From: Jacaranda mimosifolia
Taxonomy: Eukaryota > Streptophyta > Magnoliopsida > Lamiales > Bignoniaceae
Reading direction: 5' to 3'
NCBI GenBank assembly: GCA_018894105.1
Contig: CM032128.1
Location: 24,595,001 to 24,659,000, forward strand
DNA length: 64,000 nucleotides
Below the pieces are notes generated by a model, which made no database searches, had not been told where the DNA came from, and worked only from the letters and a program-made list of their open reading frames with translations. Positions 1 to 11,731 of this stretch are shown here, one piece after another. A program made the position numbers and the translations under genes. Every line of letters starts with the position of its first letter. Within the stretch, counting starts at the first letter, position 1.

Positions 1-178
1 AGTCATGCTATTAATATTGTGGTGCTTTTTTGTGTGTATATTCCGCTTTTGGAGATATTATTTTTGTATTGATATGTTTGAGCATGACTAATAATCAAGT
101 TGTTGGACTTCCTTGTAAGGAGAAAAAATGTGTTAAGCTTTTCGAATGATAGTTTAATGGTTTAAAATTGCAGAAAGC

Positions 179-448
179 ATGTCTAATGATCGAAATTGGA
201 TGTGGCATCGATTAGATAATGGATTTTTATCTGATGAGTTTGATAAAGGCGTTAGGGGTTTTCTAGACTTTGCTTACTCTCATCCTGAGGTTGTTGACTG
301 TGGTAATATAAGATGTCCTTGTTCAAAGTGTCGCAACATGAAGTTTGATAACCGTGATAGTGTGCATTATCACATCAAGAAATATGGATTTTTGCATGGT
401 TATACTAGATGGGATGCACATGGGGAATCTAGGGGAGGAATATGGTGA
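179..448 (+). pseudogene. CACTA transposase-associated (TAM-like) domain exon
   Basis: An 89-codon frame starts at an ATG a few bases after an intron-like TTGCAG acceptor. It carries the transposase-associated domain pattern: an N-terminal W-x(2)-RL segment, F-x-FA, then a cysteine cluster (CGNIRCPCSKC) followed by HxxKYGFxxGYxRWxxHGE. In the family this domain is the N-terminus of the TNP2-like transposase and is followed by a long catalytic region. Here it ends at a stop shortly after the domain, so no transposase can be made from it. It may serve as the first exon of a short spliced product with the exon at 847-1281, but no transcript evidence is visible. Confidence 0.75.
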
Positions 449-846
449 AAAGCACAAGGGAAAGGTGAATATGTCGACAACAAATCCAAGAGGGTCCAAG
501 TAAGTGTTTCTTTTATGTTGAACATTTTTGGGTTGGAAATACTATTACCAAATTATAGAAAGTGTGTTGTACATACTTAATATTGAAAATTTGAATATGG
601 TTGTAAGTGTGTTGGAGTGTTAGGGTGATAATATTTTTAGTTTCTTTATTTGGATTTTTTTCTTGGATTAAGTTGAGTGTTTTTTGGTAATCATGTGGCA
701 ATTGTTTGGATTTATAGGAACTTTTATTTTAAAGGTGAAGATACTATATTGGTGTAGTTATAGGATATAGAAGAAGTGAATTAGTTATTTTTATAACTTA
801 TAATTAGAGCATGCTTGGTTGCAAGTAATGGTGATAATTTGTGTAG

Positions 847-1281
847 GAGGAGTATGGAACACATGTAAGTAATCTTGACAGTAACTCAACTCCAGAAAGC
901 TCCTTTGATGCACAAAAATGGGTTGAGATTAGTGGCGGTGCTATGAAGGGTAGGGTGTATGATTATGGGAATACATTTCATTGCTGTGACATTATCGCTA
1001 CTAAGACCTCCTCAAGATCAATCAATAACCATGTTACACATGACTATTTGCAAGAAACAATTACAAAAGTTGTTGATGAGCATTTGGCTAAGGAGAGGGA
1101 GGCAGCTGCTAAGGAGAGGGAAGCGGCTGCAAATAGGGAAGCAATTTTCATGAAAATAATTGAAGATGCAAAGGTGAGGGAGCAAGCTTTAATGGCGACA
1201 TTGACAACATGTATGGAAAAGTTGAATGCAGTGCATGGTGGTGGTTCGAATGACAATAACGGAGGTGACAATGAGAGTTAG
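847..1281 (+). pseudogene. C-terminal exon of a Ptta/En/Spm-type CACTA protein
   Basis: The reading frame is open from just after a GTGTAG splice-acceptor-like site near 847 to TAG at 1279-1281. It contains a WVEISGGxxKGRVYxYGN segment typical of plant Ptta/En/Spm proteins. A strongly charged helical repeat (two tandem AKEREAA units) follows, and a Gly/Asn/Asp-rich tail ends the frame. An ATG at 943 lies inside the frame and is not the likely native start. In the family this C-terminal part belongs to the DNA-binding accessory protein encoded by CACTA elements. Here it is a fragment close to the element's right end. I infer it is non-functional, or acts only as a fused non-autonomous product. 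Confidence 0.65.
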
Positions 1282-1540
1282 TTTAATGGTTATTTGCCTA
1301 TTTTTGTGCTACATACTGTTGTTGATATTTAAACTTATATTTGGATGGGTTGGTTTAAACATATGATTTTGGATTATGGTTGTATGAATTGTTATTTTTA
1401 TGCTTATACATTGGTGTTATGGATTATATTTTTAGAGTTATAAATTGATGATGGGTTATGATTGTGAAATATTCATTATACATTGTTTTGAAATGGTATT
1501 TAAATTAATAAAATAAATTATTTTTGGTGCAAATAAATTT

Positions 1541-1944
1541 TTGTGACCGATTTGTGACCGAAACGCCGTCGGTCACTAATTAGTGACTGAAATTCGATCA
1601 TTGATTTGTGACACATATTGTGGCCGAAAAGGTCACTAATTCGGTCACTAATTAGTGACCGATTAGTAATCAGTCTCTAATTCGTCACTAATTAGTGACC
1701 CAATTGTGACCGCCTAATGTATGGCCTTGGAAAAATTAGTGACCGATACTTTAAAATTAGTGACCGATGGGCAGTCACTAATTAGTGACCGATGATGGTT
1801 TCGGTCACTAATTTTAATTAGTGACGAGGGTTTTAGTGACCGCGCATTTTGGTCACTAAATCGGTCACTAATTACATCAGTGACCGATTTTTGTTGAATT
1901 AGTGACCGATTTTTCGGTCACTAAAAGTTTGTTTTTTAGTAGTG
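1541..1944. repeat. CACTA subterminal repeat block
   Basis: A dense array of short motifs in both orientations: GTGACCGA, its complement TCGGTCAC, and AATTAGTGAC. About twenty copies fill 400 bp and end at the CACTA terminus at 1944. Subterminal repeats of this kind are the transposase binding sites in CACTA elements. Their degree of conservation suggests the end is not ancient. Confidence 0.85.
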
Positions 1945-1952
1945 TCCCTTCG

Positions 1953-1985
1953 CACACACACACACACACAAATATATATATATAT
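1953..1985. repeat. (CA)n-(TA)n compound microsatellite
   Basis: A run of CA dinucleotides passes directly into a run of TA dinucleotides, just outside the CACTA right end. Confidence 0.9.
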
Positions 1986-2179
1986 TCCTTGCGAAATATT
2001 TAAACTTTGAAATTTAAATATATTTCCTTAATCTAAGAAAATTAATTGATTAAGGAAGTTAATCGGATTATGAGGAAATAAATAAGGATTTGCAATGATT
2101 TTAAGTAACCATAAAATCTTTCTTTATTCAAAGAATAAAATAAAATTTACCACAATTCTGAATTGATTCAAAATCATTT

Positions 2180-3720
2180 CACTTATGATTAAATACACCA
2201 TAATCACTTGTTATGAAATCTTGAAAACTTGAAATTTGAAATTTCTAGTCTTCTTTAATTGTTAAATTTAATTGAAAATGGAAGCTAAAATTTATGGAGT
2301 CAAAAGATCTACTATAATGTCAGATAAGCAATAAGAATTTTTATCCTAATAAAAAGATTTAAATTACTACAATTTAGAATTTCTACTAATAAAAAGATTT
2401 ATATTACCAACAGTTTAAAATAGAGTAAAAATTTATTCTAATTTTGGTTGAGTATTTTATCCTATGTTACTACTTGTGGAACTTTTAAATTTTAAATTTG
2501 GGATATCTTTTTATTGATTCTAAAATTTAGTTGAAATTAGAAATTAATAATTAAGATGGAGTAAATGAATAATGTTATGTAAGTTGAAATTAGAAATTAA
2601 TATTTAAGATGGAGTAAATGAATAATGTTATGTAAATGTAAGAGTTCTTTTAATAATAATTTCAAAATTACTACAATTTAAAGTTGAGTCAAAATTGCTT
2701 CATTAATGTGGTCTAATGTCCCTTTCCTATATTACTTATGTGTAACTTTTAAGTTTTTAAAATTGAAATTTCTTTCTTTAATTTATGAAATGTAATTAAA
2801 AATAGAAGGCAAGATTATATCGATGGAAATGAAGATCTACCATAATGTCAAATATTTACAAGAAATTTACTTTATAATAAGAAGGTTCAAACTTACCAAA
2901 ATTTAAATTTAGGTCAAATAACTTGAATATTTCGAACATCATCTTTGTATATTACTTGCATGGAATTTTTAAGTTTTAACACTTCAAAATTCTTTCCTTA
3001 ATTTATGAAATTGAAATTTAATTGAAATTGGGAGGAAAGATTTAGAATGAAAATAAATAAATATTTACCATAGTCAAATAAATAATAAAATTCTATTTCC
3101 AAGTATAACAAGAGTCAAAATTACTACCAACTTAAAATGAGCCAAATAACTTTAATTTTAGTCAAAAGTCTCCATAAATTATTGATACAAAATTTTTAAA
3201 TTTGCAATTTACTTTCTTTAATTTATGAAATTTAGCAAGAAATAGAATGTAAGACTTATGATGAAGCAAATGAAGATTTCTATAATGTAAAATAATTAAC
3301 AAGTATTGTCCTTCATATATAATAAAAAGATTCAAAATTACAACAATTTAAAAGTGAGTCAGATGACTTTAATTCTACCCCAACATCTCCTTCCTATATC
3401 ATTTGTTAGGGAATTTTTATTAAATTGTTAAATTTGAAATTATCTTTCTTTGATTTAGAATATTTAGTGGCAAATGAAAGTCAATATTTATGATTAAGCA
3501 AATAAAAAAACTTACTTTCATGTGAAATAACTAATAAGAATTTCAATTCGTAACAAAAACTTTCAAAATTAGCACATTTTAAAATTGAATTGGATGACTT
3601 GTCAGGCATCTTTTTCATACATTATTGGTTATGAAATTTGTAACATCTTAAATTTAAAATTATGTTTCTTTAAAATTGCCCAAAACTTATATAAAAAATA
3701 GTAGTTAGCTATGGAATTTT
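2180..3720. repeat. Degenerate tandem array, period about 220 bp
   Basis: AT-rich sequence that repeats itself. The anchor TTTCTTTAATTTATGAAAT and variants recurs near 2232, 2773, 2995, 3213, 3445 and 3665. Each is followed by the same order of landmarks: AATAGAAGGCAAGA-like, ACCATAATGTCAAAT-like, AAAAAGATTCAAAATTACNACAATTTAAA-like (in pieces), GAGTCAAATGACTTTAAT-like, and a CTCCTTCCTATATTACTTGT-like segment. Unit-to-unit identity looks moderate, so the array is old. No coding potential is visible. Confidence 0.75.
2531..2636. repeat. 53-bp direct tandem duplication
   Basis: Two near-identical 53-bp units start at 2531 and 2584, both beginning TTGAAATTAGAAATTAAT and ending in AATAATGTTATGTAA. 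They are far more alike than the surrounding 220-bp units, so this is a later local duplication within the array. Confidence 0.9.
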
Positions 3721-5430
3721 TTAGAACTTACAAAACACAAATAAATAAATATCTTGCAAAAGGAATGGATTCAAGAACTTCTTTTTAATCTTTTTAATTT
3801 GCGAAGGATATCATCCATCAAAAAAAATTTCTTAGTATTTTATTTATTTTTTAATTTGTAAAGAATTATCCATCACATATCTTTCATGCATAAAATTTAT
3901 TTATTTGTCTTAAACTTATGATGGATAATACTCATTGGATTCCTATTGGATTTTGTAAAAAAGACCAGCAGGGTGTTCTTGTTTCCTATTGGATTCCAGG
4001 CTTAAGCAATAGACTACTGTTGTGCTATTCAAAATTCATCAATATAATTAACTGTTCTAAATCCTTTCCAGTTGCACTAAGGGTCGATTTTGATGAGTTA
4101 ATTGATTTAAAGCTCATTATTTTGCATTTAATTTGAGCTGTAAGTTTAATTACCAGGGTACTTATATAATTATTAGATCATAAATTTATTAATATTCTTT
4201 ACTATTTAAAAGCTGCATATATCTCTTCATACATACTATTAAGATTGAGTTAGGTTAGTTTTACGTGAACATTTATTATGACCAAAGAATAAACTATATA
4301 TCAATCGAAATTGTTACATATACATTGACTTTGTCTTGTATATAACTCCAAAATAAAGTTTTGAGAGATTCTTCTAATGATCACCCAAACACGTCTTATT
4401 AACATTATCGTGTTCGTAACTTCTATTTAATTCCTTCAGCTCACGAGCTACCATGATCCACTAGTTCTCTTTACTCCCATGCATGTCTTTCACTGATATC
4501 ATTTATGTCATTCGATACGCTAAGCAGCTTCAATTTTTGATCCCACACCCTATAAATTTCTCATTTAGTTGGCGCAAGTGTGTGTCTATATATATATATA
4601 TATTGTTATATTATGTATAATATTGCATTTTTGAAGACTTCTATTAACACACTCGTCATAGTTAGTAGTTCTAATTCATTATTAAAGTCACAATCGATAT
4701 TTTTACTAATATTAATATCGCCATTAGCATCAATATTATGGCTATCATCAATATCGATTTTATCAATAAAAAAGTTTTTAGGCTTTTTATCCTTTAATTA
4801 GGAGTATGTCACTAGACATTGGACCAAATAAGATCACCCAAACCTATAAATAACATCACTCTAGAGGATAAGGCTAGCTAAGTCTTATTTTCAGTTGTGA
4901 TCCTCTTCATCATGGCCAAATATATAGATTCATACTTTCAGCCTTGGAAAAATACATTGTAATGCAAATTAACATATATAGATTCCACATGTAATTCGTA
5001 TTTACTTGTTTTGTCTAATTCACAAATCTTACAGCAATTGTAGCATATGGGATCATGATCTCATGATAAGTCATGCTTTGTCTGAAATATAGCTTACATA
5101 ATTCTTTTACCAATACCACGCCAGGTATAGTTTTTCTATTAACATTATATACGATCTATACTGTAAAATTAAATTTTCAATCACTAATTTACTTGTGTAG
5201 GTAGGAAGTGCACCAAAAAGATAAAAAGAGAGAAATTAATAATCATAAATGAGAAACATATAAAGTTAAATTGCAGTAAATTGACAGAAAATAAAACTCC
5301 TTATCTTCTTTCATCAGGCTGCAAATACGACCAGGCAACATATGTTTATGGTCTTTGGACTGTAGTCAGTTTCAAACTGCAATAGTCTTATTTAATTTCT
5401 TAAAGGTTACAGACAGATAATCAGTTGATG
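3721..5430. other. AT-rich intergenic sequence, no gene seen
   Basis: No convincing reading frame. The stretch around 3935-4020 (ATTGGATTCCAGGCTTAAG) and 4385-4480 has weak similarity in order and wording to the duplicated unit at 9030-10575, perhaps a very old third copy. A short TA run lies at 4589-4604. The segment from about 5230 to 5430 would contain the 3' untranslated region of the C2H2 gene that ends at 5431. Confidence 0.5.
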
Positions 5431-6429
5431 TTACTCGTCAGGTGGGAGCTCATTCAGGTCAAAATTAAAGACCAGTGTGGACTCATTGTTGGTCTCTTTC
5501 TTTCCTCCAACTTCATTGATAGGTCCAGAAGCACTAAAATTAATATTATGGTGGGATTTGTGCCCACCCAATGCTTGGTAGCTCTTGAAAGCCCTGTTAC
5601 AAATGGTACAAATGTGCTTCTTCTGGCTTGATCTGACGGGATTCTTATGAACATTGTCATCGTTAATGAACAAGGGATTCTTCCCCCTGATTGAACTTTT
5701 TGGCCCTGGATTGTTGCTGACTTCCAGATAATCAATGCCACCTCCAAGAACTACAGGCTTCTTGTTCTTAGATGAAGAAACCCCAGAATTTCCCGCATTT
5801 GATGATGAGATGGATAGCTCCAACTTTTTCTTCTTTGGATCGAAATCCTGTTTCCCTGGTTCGCCACCGGGAAGGCTCATCAGATCGTGAACTCCAGACA
5901 CGGAGAGCTCCTGACGATGAGCAGCCGGAATGTTCATAGGGGCTTTTTCGTGCCAGCTGCTTCTCCTGCCCGTTTTCCGCCATCCAGACGACAGTAAATC
6001 GGAGCCTAACTGCTTATCCTCTTGACTTTGATCGGCCGGATCTTGTCCTTCGGCCACAGAATCTGCAACAGGCAGCGGGGAATTGCCATCTCCGGCTTCT
6101 GAAATTGGAGGATTCATTCCTCTCCAATTCCTCTCGCGGTGCTTCCTCATGTGGCCGTGCAACGCCTTGTCCGAAACAAAGATATGGTCACAAACCGGGC
6201 ATTTTAGGGGTTTCTCAGGTATTCTAGCCTCCAAATTCGAGATTTGGAGCTCCCTTCCAGGCTGATGAGATATCGACTCGTTCTTGTCCTTATGCAAGTT
6301 GTGAATCCTTTTGTGCCCTCCTAAAGCCTTTCCGCTGCCAAAGCTTTTCTCGCAGAAGGGACAATGAAAGTGCAGTTCATTTGCAGCAGCTTCTGCAGGG
6401 ATCTTGAGTCTTATTATCATATTATCCAT
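5431..6429 (-). CDS. Three-finger C2H2 zinc-finger transcriptional repressor (ZAT-like)
   Basis: Single-exon gene, 332 codons from the first in-frame ATG at 6429; an in-frame TAA lies just upstream, so this is the earliest ATG. Finger 1 (about residues 23-43) and finger 3 (274-294) carry the plant ALGGH core; finger 2 (77-97) has ALHGH. The linkers are long and dispersed, as in plant ZAT-type factors and unlike animal tandem fingers. A KKKK basic patch near residue 199 leads into LELSI, and the C-terminus carries the EAR motif DLNELPP. In the family, QALGGH/EAR proteins are nuclear DNA-binding repressors that recruit TOPLESS-type co-repressors, often in stress or developmental responses. Three-finger layout with a C-terminal EAR resembles the ZAT1/4/9 group; orthology is not established here. 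No truncation or frameshift is seen. Confidence 0.93.
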   Translation of the reverse strand: MDNMIIRLKIPAEAAANELHFHCPFCEKSFGSGKALGGHKRIHNLHKDKNESISHQPGRELQISNLEARIPEKPLKCPVCDHIFVSDKALHGHMRKHRERNWRGMNPPISEAGDGNSPLPVADSVAEGQDPADQSQEDKQLGSDLLSSGWRKTGRRSSWHEKAPMNIPAAHRQELSVSGVHDLMSLPGGEPGKQDFDPKKKKLELSISSSNAGNSGVSSSKNKKPVVLGGGIDYLEVSNNPGPKSSIRGKNPLFINDDNVHKNPVRSSQKKHICTICNRAFKSYQALGGHKSHHNINFSASGPINEVGGKKETNNESTLVFNFDLNELPPDE

Positions 6430-9029
6430 AGCTTCCAATTAGTTCCTGGATTCCTTAATTACCCATAAACAACTCTCCCGCACAGCTATTCGTAAAAATT
6501 GAAGAAAAGAAAGGTTACAACAAACATGAGCTTAAGAAATGAATTACATCTAGAAATTCAGAATTTTAATAGAAAAAGGGAAAAGAGAATAGTTGCTTAA
6601 GTACTGGGAGAGAACCTGATGAGGAAGAAGGAAATTAACTACAGAATTTTAGCAGACGTTAAAAATCTACAGAGAATAAAATTAGTCAAGATTTTTTCGC
6701 AGATTGTGAGAACCACAGGAAAATTAAACAAAGCTAGAGGTGCCCTGTAAGGTGATTGTACTCACCTAATTACAAGGGATCGATTATTTCAGGTTCTTCC
6801 AATTGCCATCTTAAATACACCATACCCATTAGAGGCTTATTGACATCTCTTTCTACAATCGAAAGCTGTACATATTCAGTTTCTACGGGGTTGAGCTTAT
6901 TTATGGTGCTTACTCAGAGTAGTAATGATGCACTAACCATAATCTGCACCGCCCTTTTGCAAATGCTGAAACTTGTAATCTTGTCGCTGAGCTGCTTTTG
7001 TAATCTGTAATTGGATTATCTATATACCTACTTTTCATGCCATTATGGAGTGGCCGGGGCAAATTCTTAGTCAAACCCCTAATTGGCTTCACCTGCATGC
7101 CCGGATTTTAAAGTTTGAGAAAAAGCATAAAAAAGATAAAAATAAAAAAGCAAAAAAATATAAAGCATCTATTCTTAATTAATAAAGGAGGCCTACTCAA
7201 AGTTGTTTTTTTTCTTACACAAATAATAATGGTCATTAGAATGAGTAATGGCTCAAGTAGAAAATAAGTCTTTCTTTCTATGCGTTCAAACATTAACTAC
7301 GCATATCTCCTGGCAACTACCAACCCAAATGACAGAAAGCTATAAATTATATATGGCTCCTCCCTATGGAGTTCATACATATATGACTTGTTTTACACAA
7401 GAGTAAATCATTTAACCCAATTAATATATCCAGAAACCAAATAAAGAGCACATCCTCATAAAATAATATTAATCTGTATTGAAAAGTATAAATTGAAAAA
7501 TATATCGCATATAGTGTATGGTGTGGATCGGTTGCATATATATAGCAGAATTATGTTATTTGCACATATATAGCTAGATCTCATTTTCTGATCATTAAAT
7601 CAATTGCAAACATAATTTACACGCAATGGTAATTAAATTAATAACTAGCTGCTGGAGTCACCCACTCTCACACACATCTTAAGTCCATTGAAATTTAGTA
7701 ATGCTCCAAGGGAATTTTCCAAGTATCTATTAGGTTTCCTATTTGTATTTTTCCTCCAAGTAATGATGAATTTTGGTAACTTGTGTAGTGAATAGTTTCT
7801 CCAATGTTGAAGTAAACCTATGATTGTCAACCCGTGAAAAATACATGAAAACAACAATTAATGTCGAGAATGCCAAACAAATGAAGAAAATCTTAATCTT
7901 TAATAGCACAAATCAATTTTACTACCTTAAAAATGAACAAGATGGGTAGATGTTACTTACTTTGTCCATTAAAAATAAAAACGTTTAGTGCCAAAATTCA
8001 ATACTGTGGAAGATCGAGCTTGATTGGTAATAAACTAAAAGATAAATAAAAACACTGAAACCTTTTAGTACTGCATAATTGCATGCTTGCTGTTTCTACA
8101 CACATATATATACATAATGATGTTTAAGGAATTAGATTGTGTAATTAGGAGAAACAAAAATATGGAAGTGAGTAGTTATAAGTAATTAGACAAAAGATGA
8201 AGATAAGTTCTTATGAAAATATCTGTAATGGATTAATGAGAATCGGAGCAACAAACGGTGCACTAGGATAGTCACAAGCTACATTTAAGCCCAGGACTAA
8301 TCCGACTAAAGATTAAATTCACCAAGTATTTTATCTGCGTCCTTGTATGCGAATACACTTCTATGATGAGATCTGTCTAGATTTAGCTTTCCATTAAAGT
8401 GAAAAAGAAAAGAAATTATATATTTTATATCGCAAAATCAAACTAAGAAAATTTGGTGCATAGGTTAATTTGTAGAATTCATTCTTTATGAAAATCTATT
8501 AATTAGAAATTAATGTAGTATTTTCCTTTCTTATAAATCAATATATTGTGATTTTATATCCCCTTTTTTAATTTCTTCTATTAGTTTCTCTTATATGTTG
8601 GAGTTTTCACACTCCTTTTGTCCTTAACTTCTTAGTAACATCACTTTCTGGTCTTTGTGATGTTGCTTTTGGTTTATGTTTATTCTCAAAGTAGGTTTCA
8701 TTGAATTGTTTTAATAATATGCTAGATAAATTTCAAAGAAAAATTCCATATCTTGTCACAACAAGAATTAAAATTATGACCAATCATCCAGATAAAAAAG
8801 AATGTAATTGTTGATCTCTATGCACTCTCGTTATATAGACAAATTTATTTTGTATGCATATAATTAGGGAGCTGATTTTAGTTTTAGAATTAAAATCATT
8901 CTGTAATTTTGAAGAGTCTATAGAATGATATGTAGCTATAGCATAAAGTATTACTGAGAGCCTAATATGCTCTATAAAACTCCTTTATACTATGTGTATC
9001 GAAGTAGAAAATTAATGCATGTATAAATC
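6430..9029. other. Upstream region of the C2H2 gene and AT-rich intergenic DNA
   Basis: The first few hundred bases (about 6430-7030) are presumably the promoter and 5' untranslated region of the minus-strand C2H2 gene. A TATA-like GTATATAGATAA lies on the minus strand near 7018-7028, roughly 590 bp from the ATG. I could not locate a transcription start. The remainder to about 9030 is AT-rich with only short chance frames and no recognised repeat. Confidence 0.45.
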
Positions 9030-10575
9030 CACACACATGAAAGCATTAGTGAATGATAGAAAGTATTCAATTTTAATAAGTATGCAGTTTTATTTTTCTG
9101 AACAACTCTTGTTTAAGATCTCGAGTATATGTTATCGTTGTTGTTGGAGTTCACGCTTAACCAGTAAATTAGGCTTTTGTTTGTTCTCACCAACAAAATC
9201 TAGTTGTTTTTACTGAATTGGGGTCCCATTTAATGTTTATTGGTTACTCAAAGGCTTCTTTTTATAAATACTTTATGCTAAAATTCTATGGGATACTTAT
9301 AAGATATAATTAATATATATATATATATATTTTAGAAGTACCTTTCTATATTAATAAGTTTAACATAGTGTTTTACAAGATATTAATTTATTGTAATCCA
9401 TGAATAAATAAAGCGTTTGTTTTCCAACTTCCGAGATTGACAGGTAATTAAGTTTGTATGATACATAGTTCTAAACAAATCTAACATATATATTTAGAAA
9501 TCTTTGTAGGTTACTACCAAACATGTGTAAAATGTCATAAAGTCTGATATCTTGCATATTAATTCTAAAATAAATAATGAATGTCATAGATTATTTTCAT
9601 GACTACTAAACACGTGGATATGTTTTTGGAATTACAATTTTTACTTTAGTTCCTTCACCTCACAAGCTCTCACTCATCTTAGACTCTCTTCAACTTTGTC
9701 TGAATACACTTAATATGTATCCTAAAATTCAATTTTATTGATTTATCAATGGCGAAAGACAAAAGCATAGCCCTAAATTAAAAAAATTTCTTCCTTTTTG
9801 TAGAATGAAAAAATTAAATGAATAGAAATAAAATTTTAAAAATGAACAACAAATCAAGCAAGTATGAAGTTATTAGTGAATGATATAAAGTATTCAATTT
9901 TAATAAGGATGCAATTATATTTTTCTAAACAATTCTATTTAAGATCACAAGGATTTTATCGTTGCCATTGGATTCCATGCTTAACTAGTAAATTAGGGCT
10001 TTTATTTATTCTCTCCTACAAAACCTAGCCATTTTACTGAATTGAAGTCCCATTTAATGTTTTTCGGTTACTCAAAGGCTCCTTTCTATAGATACTTTAT
10101 GCTAAAACTGCATAGGATACTTGTAAGATATAATTAATATCTATGTTCTTTTAGAAGTACCTTTCTATATTAAGTTTGACGTAGCGGTTGACAGGATATT
10201 AATTTATTGTAATTCATGAATAAATAAAGTGTTTGTTTTTCAACTTTCAAAGTTGATAGGTAATTGAATTTGTATGATATACATAGTTCTAAAACAAATC
10301 TAACATATTTTAGAGATCTTTGTAGGTTACCCCCAAAACACGTGTAAAATATCATGAAGTTTGTATTATATTCTACATAATTCTAAGTAAATAATGAATG
10401 TCACATATTATTTTAATGATCGCTAAACACGTGGATATGTTTTTATAGTTATAACTTCTAAGTTCTATCCTAATTCCATCAACTCCACAAGCTTCTACTC
10501 ATCTTACACTCTCTTTAGCTTGTTTGAATACACTTATATAATATGCATCTAAAATTCAATTTTATTGATTGTACA
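9030..10575. repeat. Segmental tandem duplication, two copies about 0.7 kb each (period about 820 bp)
   Basis: The segment at about 9030-9745 recurs at about 9860-10575 in the same order. Shared landmarks: TTAGTGAATGATA...AAGTATTCAATTTTAATAAG, the AGTAAATTAGG block, CCCATTTAATGTTT, GGTTACTCAAAGGCT, TAGAAGTACCTTTCTATATTAA, TCTTTGTAGGTTAC, AAACACGTGGATATGTTTTT, and a tail AAAATTCAATTTTATTGATT. Copies differ by many substitutions and small indels, including a TA expansion at 9312-9330 in copy 1. No coding capacity. Each copy carries a CACGTG G-box core near its end. Confidence 0.85.
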
Positions 10576-11280
10576 CTGTAAATTTTTCATTAGTTTGCAC
10601 CAATCTTAAATATTTATACTATCATATTTTATCCGTTCAAAATATTAAATTTTTTAACTTGGTAATGAATTTTCACAAAAGACTCAATATTTGAATTATT
10701 GCAACTATTTTATTTTTATTTTAGATTTTCCTTGTCGTGAATAACAAACTCCTTAGTTATATTTCTCTACACAAGACCTTGATAGAAGTAAAAATATAAT
10801 TCAAATATTGTAGTTATATATTCTTAAGTTTCTTTATTTATCTATCTATTTGGTAGTTATGGTCTATTGACTCGATGACAACTTCAGTTTAGTTTGGCAT
10901 GAAAATTCAAGTTTTTGAGAATTTTCGCGGTAAGTTACACAAATAAATGCCCTGTATTTGGTCAATGTTCCTTAAAAAACATATAGTAGAAACGTATTCA
11001 AAACCCACCTCAACTATTGTGTGTCTACAGTGGTGAAGTGATGGCAATTGGCACTCAATTGAGAAGTAGTCGGTGGGCCTTTTTATTATTTTTCTAATAC
11101 ATAGTATTTTTCTACATGGCGTAGTCACAATTTTTTTTATGCAATTTACTTCTAAGAGAACTCTAAACTTTCTAATTACCTATCAAAATTTTTTTTGGTG
11201 ATTTCTAGAAGTTAAGCTGATATTGCCACTATATCAATAAATGATAGATTAAAATTACAATACAAATTAATAGATGTATG
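10576..11280. other. AT-rich spacer, nothing recognised
   Basis: No open frame with family similarity and no repeat structure seen between the duplicated block and the left end of the Mutator-like element. Confidence 0.4.
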
Positions 11281-11562
11281 GACCGAACTTGGGAAAATTG
11301 CTAATTTAATTAGTCCACCAACTATCATCTATTTCGATTATAGTCTATCGTCATTTGGGATTAGCATATTTGATCCATGAATTATTAATTTTTAGCACAT
11401 TTGGTACATTTTTTCGCAATTCCAATCCTTGGGGCTAATTAATTTCAAATTAAACCCGCCTATTGTGCAGTCACCAACAATCGGGCTACAATTTTGGGTG
11501 TTTTACGCCATGTGGCATTTAGAGTCCACATCATCCAGAATGTGAATACCATATCAAATTAG
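11281..11562 (+). repeat. MULE left terminal inverted repeat
   Basis: Complementary to 18481-18730 with numerous mismatches and an extra segment of about 30 bp around 11361-11395 absent from the right copy. It lies directly upstream of the GRF frame and may have served as its promoter, since MULE terminal repeats commonly act as promoters. Confidence 0.85.
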
Positions 11563-11731
11563 AAAAAAGTTACCAAATTAAAATTGTTAAAAAAGTTGCA
11601 CCCAAAATAAAATTATAAGAATCCGACCCCAAAATTTCCCCCCATTTTCGGTTTTCATTTCTCTCTCATCCTCCTCGGTCTTATTCTTCCTTTCACCTTT
11701 CTCTTTTTTCTTCTTCTTTTGTTGCTATTCA

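Larger units (their letters stand above)
1..1944 (+). mobile_element. CACTA (En/Spm) transposon, right-hand part; left end outside the window
   Basis: The right boundary is recognisable. On the minus strand the sequence starting at 1944 reads CACTACTAAAAAAC, the canonical CACTA terminus. It is preceded by about 400 bp of subterminal repeats (1541-1930). Inside lie two coding remnants typical of this superfamily: a transposase-associated N-terminal domain (179-448) and a Ptta/En/Spm-type C-terminal exon (847-1281). The two lie only about 400 bp apart with no TNP2-type transposase core between them, so this is an internally deleted, non-autonomous derivative. The expected 3-bp target duplication (TCC at 1945-1947) cannot be checked because the left end is missing. 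Confidence 0.85.

Noticed and set aside
3918..4560. Third copy of the 9030-10575 duplication
   Set aside because: Only scattered short matches in order; too weak to call without an alignment.
6756..7010. 84-codon plus-strand frame upstream of the C2H2 gene
   Set aside because: No family resemblance and low-complexity residue use; it lies in the presumed promoter or 5' untranslated region.
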